A stretch of 64,000 nucleotides of DNA from an uncultured Tenacibaculum sp. (GTDB taxonomy: Bacteria > Bacteroidota > Bacteroidia > Flavobacteriales > Flavobacteriaceae): the NCBI RefSeq assembly GCF_947495995.1, contig NZ_CANMAX010000004.1, forward strand, positions 248,001 through 312,000, read 5' to 3'. A program made the translations under genes and the position numbers. Each line of letters begins with the position of its first letter. The stretch's first letter is position 1. Below are positions 53,267 to 63,600 of this stretch, one piece after another. A model generated the notes under the pieces. The model searched no databases. It saw nothing but the letters and a program-made list of their open reading frames with translations, and had not been told where the DNA came from.

Positions 53267-55117
53267 ATGGCAGAACAAGTTTTAAAAGTAGCAATAATCA
53301 GTTTTACAGATAACGGATTAGAAATTGCTAAAACATTACAAAATGAGTTTTACAGAAGTAAAGTTTTTACAACAAGAGCAGTTGAAGAAACAAAAGATAT
53401 AAAACAGATAGATTCTGTAAAGGAGTTAATGGAAGCTTCATTTCAGAAATATGACGCTTGGTTTTTTGTTGGAGCTTTAGGTATTTGTGTGCGAAGTATT
53501 GCAAGTGTAATTGAAGATAAAAAAACAGATCCTGCTGTAGTTAATATTGATGATCAAGGAAAATTTGCACAGTCTGTATTGAGCGGACATGTAGGTAAAG
53601 CGAATGAACTAACAGCGCAAATAAGTAGAATTTTACAAGCAACTTCTGTTGTTTCGACATCTAGTGATTTACAAGATTTGTGGAGTTTAGATATGTTAGC
53701 AGAACAATATGGTTGGGTTCAGAAATGCAATACCGAATTAAATGCTATTATCTCTCTATTTGTTAATAGAAAACCGATTGCTTTAGTTTTAAAAGTAAAA
53801 GATAAAGGAACCGAGTTTTTAGAAAAAACTTGTCCAGATTTTGTGACCATTTATTATAGTTTAGATACTGTAGTAACAGATAAACATGAAGCTTTACTAT
53901 ATGTAGGTTATGAGTTAATTCAATTAGACTTACCAACATTAGCTTTTTATCCGAAATGTATTGCATTAGGAAGCGGTTGTTCTAAGGATATCGAACCAGA
54001 GTTATTCGAGAAAATATTACGTGAAGAGCTACAAAAACAACAAGTGGCAATTGAAAGTGTAATGGCTATTGGTTCTGCTGATATTAAAGCAGAAGAACAA
54101 GCTTATTTAGACATCGTTGCCAAATTAGACATCCCATTAATCACCTATAATGGAGATGAACTTAATAGTATCGATGTAGCAAATCCATCAGAAGTAGTAA
54201 AGAAAAAAGTTGGAGTTTATGGTGTTTCTGAAGCTTCAGCAGCTTTAATCGCTAATGAGAGTGAATGGTTGGTAGAGAAGACAAAAGTAAATACCGATTC
54301 TGGTAAAAAATTCACCTATGCAATTAGTTTAGTTTCTGATTTTACTAGAAAACCAAGTATAGCAATTGTTGGAGCTGGTTCTGGAGATCCTGATTTATTA
54401 ACCTTAAAAGGTCGTGCAATTTTAGAAGTTGCAGATTGTATTTTATATGCAGGTAGTTTAGTTCCAGAAGAGTTAACTCATATGGCTAAAGAAGGAGCCT
54501 TAGTTCGTAATTCTGCATCTATGACTTTAGAGGAGCAAATTGATATCATAGATGATTATTATGCACAAGGAAAGAAAATTGTTCGTTTGCATTCTGGAGA
54601 TCCTTCAATATATGGAGCAGTTCAAGAACAAATGACAATTTTTGATGCTAAAGGATACGATTATTATATCGTTCCTGGAATTTCTTCATTCCAAGCAGCA
54701 GCAGCATATTTAAAATCAGAATTTACCATTCCAGAAGTAGCACAAACTATAATTTTAACAAGAGGTGAAGGAAATACACCAACTCCAGAGCACGAGAATA
54801 TTGCTGATATGGCAAAATTACGTGCGACAATGTGTATTTTTCTAAGTGCAGGAATTGCAAAGAAAGTTCAAGGAGAATTACTAGAACATTATCCGCCAGA
54901 AACTCCTTTAGCTGTTTTATATAGAGTAAGCTGGAAAGATGAGCAAGTGTGGACTGGAAAGCTTACAGAATTAACACAAATCATTAAAGAAAATAAATTA
55001 ACAAGAACAGTTTTAATAGTTGTTGGAGAGGCAGTTGGAGCAAGAAAAAATCGTTCATGGTTATATGATAATAAATGGCATCATATCTTTAGGAAAAAGG
55101 AAAAATTAGTAAAGTAA
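53267..55117 (+). CDS. cobM: Fused CbiG lactonase / precorrin-4 C11-methyltransferase (CobM)
   Basis: The 616-residue fusion. Residues 1-~345 are CbiG (N-terminal GALGICVRSIASV and DDQGKFAQSVLSGHVGKANE; C-terminal CIALGSGCSKD and MAIGSADIKAEE). CbiG opens the delta-lactone of cobalt-precorrin-5A. Residues ~363-616 are a CobM/CbiF C11-methylase (GAGSGDPDLLTLKG, LHSGDPSIYGAV, VPGISSFQAAAAY). Fusion of two adjacent steps of the pathway is consistent with channelled intermediates. Confidence 0.93.
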   Translation: MAEQVLKVAIISFTDNGLEIAKTLQNEFYRSKVFTTRAVEETKDIKQIDSVKELMEASFQKYDAWFFVGALGICVRSIASVIEDKKTDPAVVNIDDQGKFAQSVLSGHVGKANELTAQISRILQATSVVSTSSDLQDLWSLDMLAEQYGWVQKCNTELNAIISLFVNRKPIALVLKVKDKGTEFLEKTCPDFVTIYYSLDTVVTDKHEALLYVGYELIQLDLPTLAFYPKCIALGSGCSKDIEPELFEKILREELQKQQVAIESVMAIGSADIKAEEQAYLDIVAKLDIPLITYNGDELNSIDVANPSEVVKKKVGVYGVSEASAALIANESEWLVEKTKVNTDSGKKFTYAISLVSDFTRKPSIAIVGAGSGDPDLLTLKGRAILEVADCILYAGSLVPEELTHMAKEGALVRNSASMTLEEQIDIIDDYYAQGKKIVRLHSGDPSIYGAVQEQMTIFDAKGYDYYIVPGISSFQAAAAYLKSEFTIPEVAQTIILTRGEGNTPTPEHENIADMAKLRATMCIFLSAGIAKKVQGELLEHYPPETPLAVLYRVSWKDEQVWTGKLTELTQIIKENKLTRTVLIVVGEAVGARKNRSWLYDNKWHHIFRKKEKLVK

Positions 55118-55123
55118 TTTAAT

Positions 55124-55867
55124 ATGATACTAGTTTTTGGTGGAACAACAGAAGGTAAGCAAGTAGCATCATTTTTAGATGAAGCTCATATTCCGTATTA
55201 CTATTCAACCAAAACTGAAGTGTCATTTCAAGGTAAAGGAATTCCGATATACGGAGCATTAACAAAGCATGAATTAGAACAATTTTGTATTACAAATAAA
55301 GTCAAATGTATTGTTAATGCTTCGCATCCTTTTGCTGAAGTTTTACACCAAACTGTTGCTGCTATTGAAATAACAATTCCGATAATTCGATTTGAACGAG
55401 AATTTACAAAAAGAATCAATCATGAATTGGTAACTTATGTAGATTCTTTTGAAGAAGCAATAACAATTTTTCAACAGAAAAAATATAATTCTTTATTGGC
55501 ACTTTCAGGAGTGCAAACTATACATAAATTAACTTCATATTGGAAATCGAATACAACTTGGTTTCGAATTTTAGACAGAGATAGTTCACGAGCTATTGCA
55601 GAACAAGCCAATTTTCCATCAGAACAGTTGTTATATGGTTATCCTCAACATGTAAAAGAAGAGATTTTGTTATACAAAGAGTTAGCTCCGAAAGCTATTT
55701 TTACTAAGGAAAGCGGAGTTAATGGAAAGCTAGATCAAAAAATTTCAGCCGCACTAGAAACTCAAATCCCAATAGTTATTTTAAAAAAGCCTTTGTTGTC
55801 AAATAGGTATCTTTGTACGAATTCTATTGAAGAATTACATCAAAAGATTATAGTATATATTGAGTGA
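55124..55867 (+). CDS. cobK: Precorrin-6A reductase
   Basis: The 247-residue NAD(P)H-dependent reductase shows VFGGTTEGKQVASFL at the N-terminus, CIVNASHPFAEVL near 65 and IFTKESGVNGKLDQK near residue 190, typical of CobK/CbiJ. It reduces the C18-C19 double bond of (cobalt-)precorrin-6A. It starts 6 bp after cobM and overlaps cbiD by 8 bp. Confidence 0.92.
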   Translation: MILVFGGTTEGKQVASFLDEAHIPYYYSTKTEVSFQGKGIPIYGALTKHELEQFCITNKVKCIVNASHPFAEVLHQTVAAIEITIPIIRFEREFTKRINHELVTYVDSFEEAITIFQQKKYNSLLALSGVQTIHKLTSYWKSNTTWFRILDRDSSRAIAEQANFPSEQLLYGYPQHVKEEILLYKELAPKAIFTKESGVNGKLDQKISAALETQIPIVILKKPLLSNRYLCTNSIEELHQKIIVYIE

Positions 55868-56960
55868 TTTACAAGAAATACCCGATAAACCTCTTCGTAA
55901 AGGATATACAACAGGAGCTTGTGCTACAGCTTGTGTAAAAGGAGCTTTATTAGGTTTAATCTCTCAAAAGAAACAGGAAAAAGTTTCAGTAATGCTTCCT
56001 GTAGGAGAAACTGCAACATTTTACTTAAAAGATGCTATCATTTCTGAAGATAAGAGCGCAATCACAACCATTAAAGATGCAGGTGACGATCCTGATGTTA
56101 CACATCTAGCAGAAATTACAGCTAGTGTTTCATTCAATACAACAAAAGAAATTATTTTTAAAAGGGGAGAAGGTGTTGGTTTGGTAACTTTACCAGGATT
56201 AGAAATTGCTGTCGGAGAACCAGCAATTAATCCTGTTCCTAGAAAAATGATGACTACAGTTTGTCATAAAATGTTATCAGATTATAATCTTACTGATAAA
56301 GGAGTCACTATTGAAATTTCTGTAAAAGACGGAGAAAAGCTAGCGAAGAGAACTTTAAATAGCCGTTTAGGAATTTTACATGGAATTTCTATTTTAGGAA
56401 CTTCAGGTATCGTAACTCCATTTTCAGCTGCTTCATACATAGCGAGTATTCAACAAGGAATAGATGTTGCCTTGGCGAATAATGAAACTCAATTATTAAT
56501 TAATTCTGGAGCAAGAAGTGAAAAAGCACTTCGAAGTATTTTTCCTGATTTTCCTGAAGTAGCTTGTATTCATTATGGAAATTGGATTCAAGAAACTTTT
56601 GAGAAAATTCACAAAGAGAAAGCTATAAAAGTTGTGAATATGGGAATCATGCTAGGTAAAGCATCTAAGTTAGCTAAAGGTCATACAAACACACATAGTA
56701 ACAAAACAACTTGGGATAAAAATTTTATTTACAAACTAGCATTAGATTCTGGTTATAATGAAGAAATTTCAAGTAAGGTTTTAGCATTAAATATGGCAGG
56801 TAGGTTACAAGAAATCTTTACTTTTGATGCAGAAGAACCTTTTTATCAAATGTTACTTCAAAAATGTTACGAGCATTGTTATAAAATAGCGCCGAATGTG
56901 ACATTGAATTTGTATTTAATAAACAACAACAACCAAGTTATATCCTATAAAAAAGTATGA
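55860..56960 (+). CDS. cbiD: Cobalt-precorrin-5B C1-methyltransferase
   Basis: The 366-residue CbiD has the signature RKGYTTGACATACVKGAL near the start, the VKDGEKLAKRTLNSRLGILHGISILGTSGI block (residues about 160-189, quoted here in part as LGILHGISILGTSGI), and C-terminal GHTNTHSNKT. Start is TTG at 55860, inside the end of cobK; no ATG is near, and the sequence following TTG fits the family N-terminus. It methylates C1 in the oxygen-independent pathway. The following transporter-like gene overlaps by 4 bp. Confidence 0.92.
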   Translation: MSDLQEIPDKPLRKGYTTGACATACVKGALLGLISQKKQEKVSVMLPVGETATFYLKDAIISEDKSAITTIKDAGDDPDVTHLAEITASVSFNTTKEIIFKRGEGVGLVTLPGLEIAVGEPAINPVPRKMMTTVCHKMLSDYNLTDKGVTIEISVKDGEKLAKRTLNSRLGILHGISILGTSGIVTPFSAASYIASIQQGIDVALANNETQLLINSGARSEKALRSIFPDFPEVACIHYGNWIQETFEKIHKEKAIKVVNMGIMLGKASKLAKGHTNTHSNKTTWDKNFIYKLALDSGYNEEISSKVLALNMAGRLQEIFTFDAEEPFYQMLLQKCYEHCYKIAPNVTLNLYLINNNNQVISYKKV

Positions 56961-57670
56961 GTTTTTTAAACTTTACACGTCCATTAATCGCAGGAGTTTT
57001 ACATTCTTTTGAACCCGATCATGTTTCTGCAGTTTCAGTATTAGCAGCGGAAAACGCAATCAATAAGAAAAAAGTAACTTTAAAAACTGTTTTTACAGCT
57101 TCACAATGGGCTTTTGGACATTCTGTTACTTTATTACTTTTCGGAGGAATAGCATTATTATTCAGATCGGTATTATTATCATTTATCGAGGATATCTCAT
57201 ATTTTGCTGAATTAGCAGTCGGACCAATTATGATTTGGTTAGGAATTACAGCAATCAGAAGAAATCATAAATTAAAAGATATGATGTCGGATCATAAAAA
57301 GATCGAAGAACACGAACATGATCCGAATAATATGATTCACTTGCATGGGAAATCTGGAGAGGAAATAGCAATGAATCCAATTAATAGATCTTTTTGGATT
57401 GGTATGTTACATGGTCTAGCAGGTACAGGTGGAGCATTAACATCTGCTTTGGTAATTAGTGCAAGTACAATAACAGAAGCTATTTGGATTTTAGTTATAG
57501 AATCTTTGGGAGTTATTTTTGCCATGGCTGCTTATAGTTATGTACTTATTTTTACGATGAGTAGATTTATAGAACGTAACATGTCAATTTTTAAATGGTT
57601 AAATGCATCAATAGGAATTATATCAATAATTGTTGGTGTTATTTGGGTGTATAAAACTTTATTAGGTTAG
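56957..57670 (+). CDS. Putative cobalt/nickel transport membrane protein
   Basis: The 237-residue membrane protein has about six helices. The first carries HSFEPDH (His16, Asp21, His22), similar to the HxxxDH signature of NiCoT and UreH-type Ni/Co permeases, and the second has FGHSVTLLL, matching their second motif. A cytoplasmic loop (about residues 115-135) contains HEHDPNNMIHLHG. Location within the cobalamin operon argues for cobalt. The direction of transport cannot be read from the sequence. ATGA overlap with cbiD. Confidence 0.75.
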   Translation: MSFLNFTRPLIAGVLHSFEPDHVSAVSVLAAENAINKKKVTLKTVFTASQWAFGHSVTLLLFGGIALLFRSVLLSFIEDISYFAELAVGPIMIWLGITAIRRNHKLKDMMSDHKKIEEHEHDPNNMIHLHGKSGEEIAMNPINRSFWIGMLHGLAGTGGALTSALVISASTITEAIWILVIESLGVIFAMAAYSYVLIFTMSRFIERNMSIFKWLNASIGIISIIVGVIWVYKTLLG

Positions 57671-57671
57671 C

Positions 57672-59330
57672 ATGCAAAACAAAATCAATTTTCCATTTAC
57701 AGCAATTGTCGGTCAAGATGATTTTAAATTATGCTTGCTACTGAATCTAATAGATCCAACTATTGGAGGAGTTTTAGCTACTGGAGATAAAGGAACCGGA
57801 AAAACAACTACAGTTAGAGCATTAAGTCAATTAATGGGAGAAGATTTTCCGTTTGTAAACTTACCTATTGGCGCAACTGAAGATCGAGTATTAGGAAGTG
57901 TAAATTTAGAAGCACTTATTAATCAGAAAAAGACTATTGTAGATAAAGGTTTATTAGCAAAATCACATCAAGGATTCTTATATATAGATGAAATCAATTT
58001 GTTGAATGACTATTTAATGGATGTGTTATTAGATGCTGCTGCATCTGGTGGATATCATTTAGAAAGAGAAGGAATCTCTGAATGGTTAGACAGCAGATTT
58101 TGTTTAGTTGGTACTATGAATCCTGAAGAAGGAGAATTACGACCACAACTGAAAGATAGATTCGGATTAAGCGTTGCTATAACAACACCGAAAGATATTA
58201 CGCTTCGAAAAAAAATAGCATTACAACGTTTAAATTTCGATACCAACTCGTCTGAGTTTTATGAAACACTAAAAGAAGAAGAATCAGTATTAAAAGCAGA
58301 AATTCTTTCAGCAAAAAATAAATTAGTAGACGTAGTATTATCAGAAAAAGTACAAAACGAAGCAGCTAAATTAACTGTTGATGCCAATGTAGAAGGATTA
58401 AGAGCAGATATACTTTTGTTAAAAACTACTAGAGCTTATGCCGCTTTATTAGGAGAAAGCGAAACGACAGAAGCAATGTTATATAAAATAGCACCTTTTG
58501 TTTTATCGCATAGGAGTAGTGATTTTACTCCGCCAAATGAAAAAGAGAATTCAACTGAGCAAAATTCAAAAGAAGAAGAGAAGAAAGAAAAAACAGAAAC
58601 TCAACAAAGGGCAAATTCGTTTCAACTTCCAGAACAAATTAAAAACGGATTACAATTTTCTATTCCTCAAGCCTCAAAAAAAAAAGTAGTAGCACTACCA
58701 ACAAATAATGAACTCATAAAGAGTCCATATATAGCTAAAGAAGCAGATCGTATTGCTATAGTAAAAACAATTAAAAACTACATTGTAACACAGGAGTTTA
58801 CTAAGATATATCAACAAATTACTGAAAAAGCATCAGCTAAAATTATTTTTTTATTAGATACCAGTGCTTCTATGGCAATTGATAAGCAATTAGGATATAT
58901 TAAAGGAATTGTTCAAAAAACAATAGTTTCTTATCCAGCAAAAAAGATTGAATACGCTATTGTAGTTTTAGAAAATTCATCAGCAAAAATTTTACAATAT
59001 TTTACTGCAGATAGTAAGCGAATACATGAAGCCAGTTATCAATTAAGAGCTGGAGGCAAAACAAACTTAGGAAGTGCTTTTTTAAAAGTATTTGAGTTAT
59101 TGAAGTCAATAAATACTAAAACCGTACAACTATTTGTGTTAACAGATGGAAAGATTAATACAGGACACGAAAATCCATTTGATTTTGCTGTGAAAAATTA
59201 CAAAATGTATTTGTCTAAATTATCAAATACCACCATCGTAGATACAGAAAATGGTTTTGTGAAATTAGGTAGAGCAAAACGTTTGGCAGAAATTTTAAAT
59301 TTACGATACGTACCTTTTTCATCATTATAA
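57672..59330 (+). CDS. Chelatase AAA+ ATPase fused to VWA domain (ChlI-ChlD type)
   Basis: The 552-residue protein has an N-terminal Mg-chelatase-type AAA+ domain with Walker A GDKGTGKT at residues 38-45, LYIDEINLLNDYLMD (Walker B) and GTMNPEEGELRPQLKDRFGL. A Glu/Lys-rich linker (about 290-325) follows, then a C-terminal von Willebrand A domain with MIDAS motif DTSAS near residue 396 and LTDGKIN. It is expected to power CobN for insertion of Co2+ into hydrogenobyrinic acid a,c-diamide, replacing separate CobS and CobT. One base follows the transporter gene; cobB starts 2 bp later. Confidence 0.9.
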   Translation: MQNKINFPFTAIVGQDDFKLCLLLNLIDPTIGGVLATGDKGTGKTTTVRALSQLMGEDFPFVNLPIGATEDRVLGSVNLEALINQKKTIVDKGLLAKSHQGFLYIDEINLLNDYLMDVLLDAAASGGYHLEREGISEWLDSRFCLVGTMNPEEGELRPQLKDRFGLSVAITTPKDITLRKKIALQRLNFDTNSSEFYETLKEEESVLKAEILSAKNKLVDVVLSEKVQNEAAKLTVDANVEGLRADILLLKTTRAYAALLGESETTEAMLYKIAPFVLSHRSSDFTPPNEKENSTEQNSKEEEKKEKTETQQRANSFQLPEQIKNGLQFSIPQASKKKVVALPTNNELIKSPYIAKEADRIAIVKTIKNYIVTQEFTKIYQQITEKASAKIIFLLDTSASMAIDKQLGYIKGIVQKTIVSYPAKKIEYAIVVLENSSAKILQYFTADSKRIHEASYQLRAGGKTNLGSAFLKVFELLKSINTKTVQLFVLTDGKINTGHENPFDFAVKNYKMYLSKLSNTTIVDTENGFVKLGRAKRLAEILNLRYVPFSSL

Positions 59331-59332
59331 TT

Positions 59333-60634
59333 ATGGCAAAGGCATTTTTAATAGCAGCTCCTTGGAGCAATTCTGGAAAAACAACGATAACACTTGGTTT
59401 AGCACGTTACTTTAGTAATAAGAACTATAAAGTACAAACTTTTAAATGCGGACCAGATTATATAGATATAATTCATCATTCTAGAGCAGCTAAAAGACCT
59501 AGTATCAACTTAGATAGTGTATTAATGTCAGATACATACATTCAAGAAGTATTCACAAAATATACTAATGAAGCTGATATTTCTATTGTAGAAGGCGTAA
59601 TGGGATTGTTTGATGGAGCAGTTAAAGATCAAGGAAGTTCAGCTGAATTGGCAAAAAAACTTAATATTCCAGTTATTTTAGTGGTGAATGCTAAAGCAAT
59701 GGCGTATACAATTGCTCCTATTTTACATGGATTAAAAACGTTTGATCCTGAAGTTAAAATAGCAGGAGTTTTGTTCAATTTTGTGAAAACAGAATCACAT
59801 TATGCGTTTTTAAAGGAAGCTTGCGAAACCGTCGGAATTCCTTCTTTAGGATATATTCCTCCAAACGACGATATTAAAATGCCTTCTAGACATTTAGGTT
59901 TACATATTGAAGATAAATACGAAGAGTTAATAGAAAACGCAGCAAGTCATATCGGTACACATGCTAATATAAATGAACTTTTAAATGTTGCGACTTCGAT
60001 TAAAAAAGCTTCAGTTCAAAGTATAACAAAACAAGTAAATCTTTCAGAAAAAAAGAATTTAAAAATAGCTGTAGCTAAAGATGAAGCGTTCACATTTACT
60101 TATGTCGAAAACTTAGCTTATTTAAAGCAGTTAGGTGATGTAACATTTTTTAGTCCAATCCACGATACAAAATTACCTGAAGCTGATATTATTTATTTAG
60201 CGGGAGGTTATCCAGAATTATATTTAGAACAATTAAGTTCGAATGCTGAAATGAAAACAGCTATTAAAAACGCAGCTGAAGATGGAATTAAGATTTTAGC
60301 AGAATGTGGAGGAATGATGTACTTAGGAAATCAAATTATTAATGCTGATGGAATTGCTTTTAACATGGTGGGAGTTTTTGATTTTAGTACAACAATGGAA
60401 CAAAAGAAATTACATTTAGGATATAGAAAAGTTGTTTTTGAAGACGAAACGATTTGGGGACACGAATTTCATTATTCCTCAATGATTCATGATAAATACG
60501 ATTCAATAGCAAAAGTTTATACAGCAAGAAAAAGAGAAATAGCAACTAAAGTATTTTCATACAAAAATGTGATGGCAAGTTATATTCATTTGTATTGGGG
60601 AGCAGGAAACTTTAATTGGTTTACCAAAAAATAG
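59333..60634 (+). CDS. cobB: Cobyrinate/hydrogenobyrinate a,c-diamide synthase
   Basis: The 433-residue glutamine amidotransferase has an N-terminal dethiobiotin-synthase-like ATP-binding domain (APWSNSGKTTITLGL, FKCGPDYID, EGVMGLFDG) and a C-terminal class I-like glutaminase with nucleophile Cys325 in LAECGGMMYL and a terminal YIHLYWG His. It amidates the a and c acetates of the corrin ring. The name CbiA is equally valid, since sequence does not separate the cobalt-free from the cobalt-containing substrate. Confidence 0.93.
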   Translation: MAKAFLIAAPWSNSGKTTITLGLARYFSNKNYKVQTFKCGPDYIDIIHHSRAAKRPSINLDSVLMSDTYIQEVFTKYTNEADISIVEGVMGLFDGAVKDQGSSAELAKKLNIPVILVVNAKAMAYTIAPILHGLKTFDPEVKIAGVLFNFVKTESHYAFLKEACETVGIPSLGYIPPNDDIKMPSRHLGLHIEDKYEELIENAASHIGTHANINELLNVATSIKKASVQSITKQVNLSEKKNLKIAVAKDEAFTFTYVENLAYLKQLGDVTFFSPIHDTKLPEADIIYLAGGYPELYLEQLSSNAEMKTAIKNAAEDGIKILAECGGMMYLGNQIINADGIAFNMVGVFDFSTTMEQKKLHLGYRKVVFEDETIWGHEFHYSSMIHDKYDSIAKVYTARKREIATKVFSYKNVMASYIHLYWGAGNFNWFTKK

Positions 60635-60640
60635 AAAATT

Positions 60641-63600
60641 ATGCATTTAATAGCAACAATACCTGGAGGTTGGAATCCAGATGATGATGGAGTTTTTTAC
60701 ATTGAACAAAAACCAGGTGATATTGTTTTTTTAAGTGCAGGCGATACCGAAATACACACGGTAAATGAAGCCTATAAAACACTTTATACTCAAGAAAGTG
60801 ATACACTGCCAAGTTTACGCATGACCAATTTGGTATATCTAAAACAAGAATTGACGATAGATAATTATGTAGAAGACGTTTTAGAAAAAGCAAAAGTTAT
60901 TGTTTGTAGTCTTTTAGGAGGAATAAGCTATTATAAATATTTAGTAGAATCGTTAGTTGAACTGCAAGAAGAAACCAATTGTGTGTTACTTTTTATTCCT
61001 GCTCATGAGCCAGATTACGAATTGATGAAGTTGTCTTCTGTACCATTACAAACAGTACATCATTGTAGACAATATTTACAACAGGGAGGAAAAGCAAATG
61101 CGATTAACTTTTTGAATTATATCCGAAAGAATTTTTTCAATCAAACTGTTAAGGTAGCTACAGCTGAACAAATAGACGACTTGTTCTTATATACGTTTGA
61201 AAACGGAGTTGTTACACAAGAAGAATTAGATTCAAGTGTAGATCATAGTCAACCAACAACAATTTTATTAGCATATAGAACGCATTTCTTAGCAAATAAC
61301 TTAGAACCTTTAGAAGTTTTAAGTCGATCTCTATTAGATCAAGGAATACAGTCTGTTGTAGCCTTTGCAAATAATCTGAGAGATCCTGATACATTGGTGA
61401 ATCTTGAAAAACTAATGACGAATTCAGGTACTAGAAAAATATCAGCCATAATTAATACAACAGGATTTACAATTAAATCTTCAGATATTACTGATTTTAT
61501 TTTTGATAGATTAGGAATCCCTGTTTTACAAGCTATTTTTTCCACAACAAATAAAACAGTTTGGGAAGAAGGTATGTTTGGTCTACCGCCAACTGATATT
61601 GCTATGAATGTAGCTTTACCAGAAATTGATGGAAGAATTATAGGTAGAGCAGTATCTTTTAAAAAAGAAGTTCAAAAAGACGAACTTACCGATAGTACAA
61701 TTGTAAAATATGAAGCTCACCAACCAGCTTGTGAATTCATGGCACGATTGGCAAAAAACTGGATTAAATTACAAGAAAAGAAAAATGAAGAAAAACGAGT
61801 AGCTGTTATTTTACCTAACTATCCCAATAAAGATAGTCGATTGGCTAATGGAGTAGGATTAGATACGCCAGCAAGTTGTACCGTTTTATTAAACGCATTA
61901 CAAGAAGCAAATTATAATTTAGGAGAACAACTACCGCAATCAGGAACAGAATTAATGCATTGGATTACACAAGTTACAACCAATGATATTAGTACAACGC
62001 AAACTCGTCCTCATGCAATATTATATAGTTTATCTGATTTTAAAAAACGATTTGATACTATTTCAAAAACGTTACAAGAAAAGATTATAGAACAATGGGG
62101 AACTCCAGATAATGATCCTTATTTCACAGAAGAAGGCTTTATCGTTTCTGGATTTTTATTAGGAGATGTTTTTGTGAGTATTCAACCTTCCAGAGGTTAT
62201 AATCAAGATCCGCAAGCAATTTATCACTCTCCAGATTTAGCGCCAACATATCAATATTTGGCTTATTATTTCTGGTTACAAGATACATATCGGGCAGATG
62301 CTGTAATTCATTTAGGAAAACATGGAAACTTAGAATGGTTACCAGGTAAAAGTGTGTCTTTAGATCCAGAAACTTGTTTTCCAGCGATGTTATTCGATGC
62401 ATTACCACATTTTTATCCCTTTATCATCAACGATCCAGGAGAAGGAACACAAGCAAAACGAAGAAATCAAGCGGTAATTATAGATCATTTAATTCCGCCG
62501 ATGACTCGAGCTGAGAGTTACGGAAGTTTAATGAAACTAGAGCATTTAGTTGATGAATATTATGAAGCTTCAAATTTGGATCCGAAAAGATCAAAAGCTT
62601 TAGAAGATGAAATTGCCAATTTGGTCAAAGAAACAAAATTGAATGTTGATTTAGGAATTACTTCGGATGATGTAGATGAACTATTGGTAAAATTAGATGG
62701 ATATTTATGTGAACTTAAAGAAGCACAAATTCGAGATGGCTTGCATATTTTCGGAAAAGCTCCTGTAGATGAACAATTAATTGATTTATTAATTGCTTTA
62801 CACAGAATGCCAACTTATGAGCAAAAAGGAATTACACAAGTTTTAGCAGAAGATCTTGGAATTGAACAAAATATTTTAGCATTAGATTATGCTGAAAAAT
62901 TAGAAATAAAGATTGGAGAAAAAGATTGTAAAACTGTAGGTCAAGTTGTTGAGCAATTAGAATCTATAGCAAAACAACAATTGATACAATTTTTAGATGA
63001 AAATATTTTATCTGAAGTTTATCCAAAATTAAATGAAGTTTTAGAACTGATAAAACATAAAACCTTAGTTGCTGTACACAATACAACTGAAGAAATTACA
63101 AATTTATTAGAAGGATTGAACGGAGCGTATGTTCCTTCTGGTCCGTCAGGAGCTCCAACAAGAGGACGTGTAGATTTATTACCAACAGGTCGTAATTTTT
63201 ATTCAGTTGATGTTCGAACAATTCCTACCGAAACTGCTTTTCGTTTAGGTGAAAAGAGTGCAAAACTAATTATAGATCGTTACATCCAAGAACATGGAGA
63301 TTATCCAGAAACAATTGGGATTTCTGTTTGGGGAACCTCAACAATGCGAACAGGAGGAGATGATATTGCTCAAGCATTTGCCTTAATGGGAGTAAAACCA
63401 ATTTGGAAAAATGCCAATAGAAGAGTAAGCGATTTTGAAGTAATTCCGTTACTGAAATTACAACGACCAAGAGTAGATGTTACCTTACGTATTTCTGGTT
63501 TTTTTAGAGATGCTTTTCCTGATGTAATTAATTTATTCAATACTGCTGTAGCTAGAGTTGCTGAGTTAGATGAATCTTTAGAGGAAAATCCGATTCGTAA

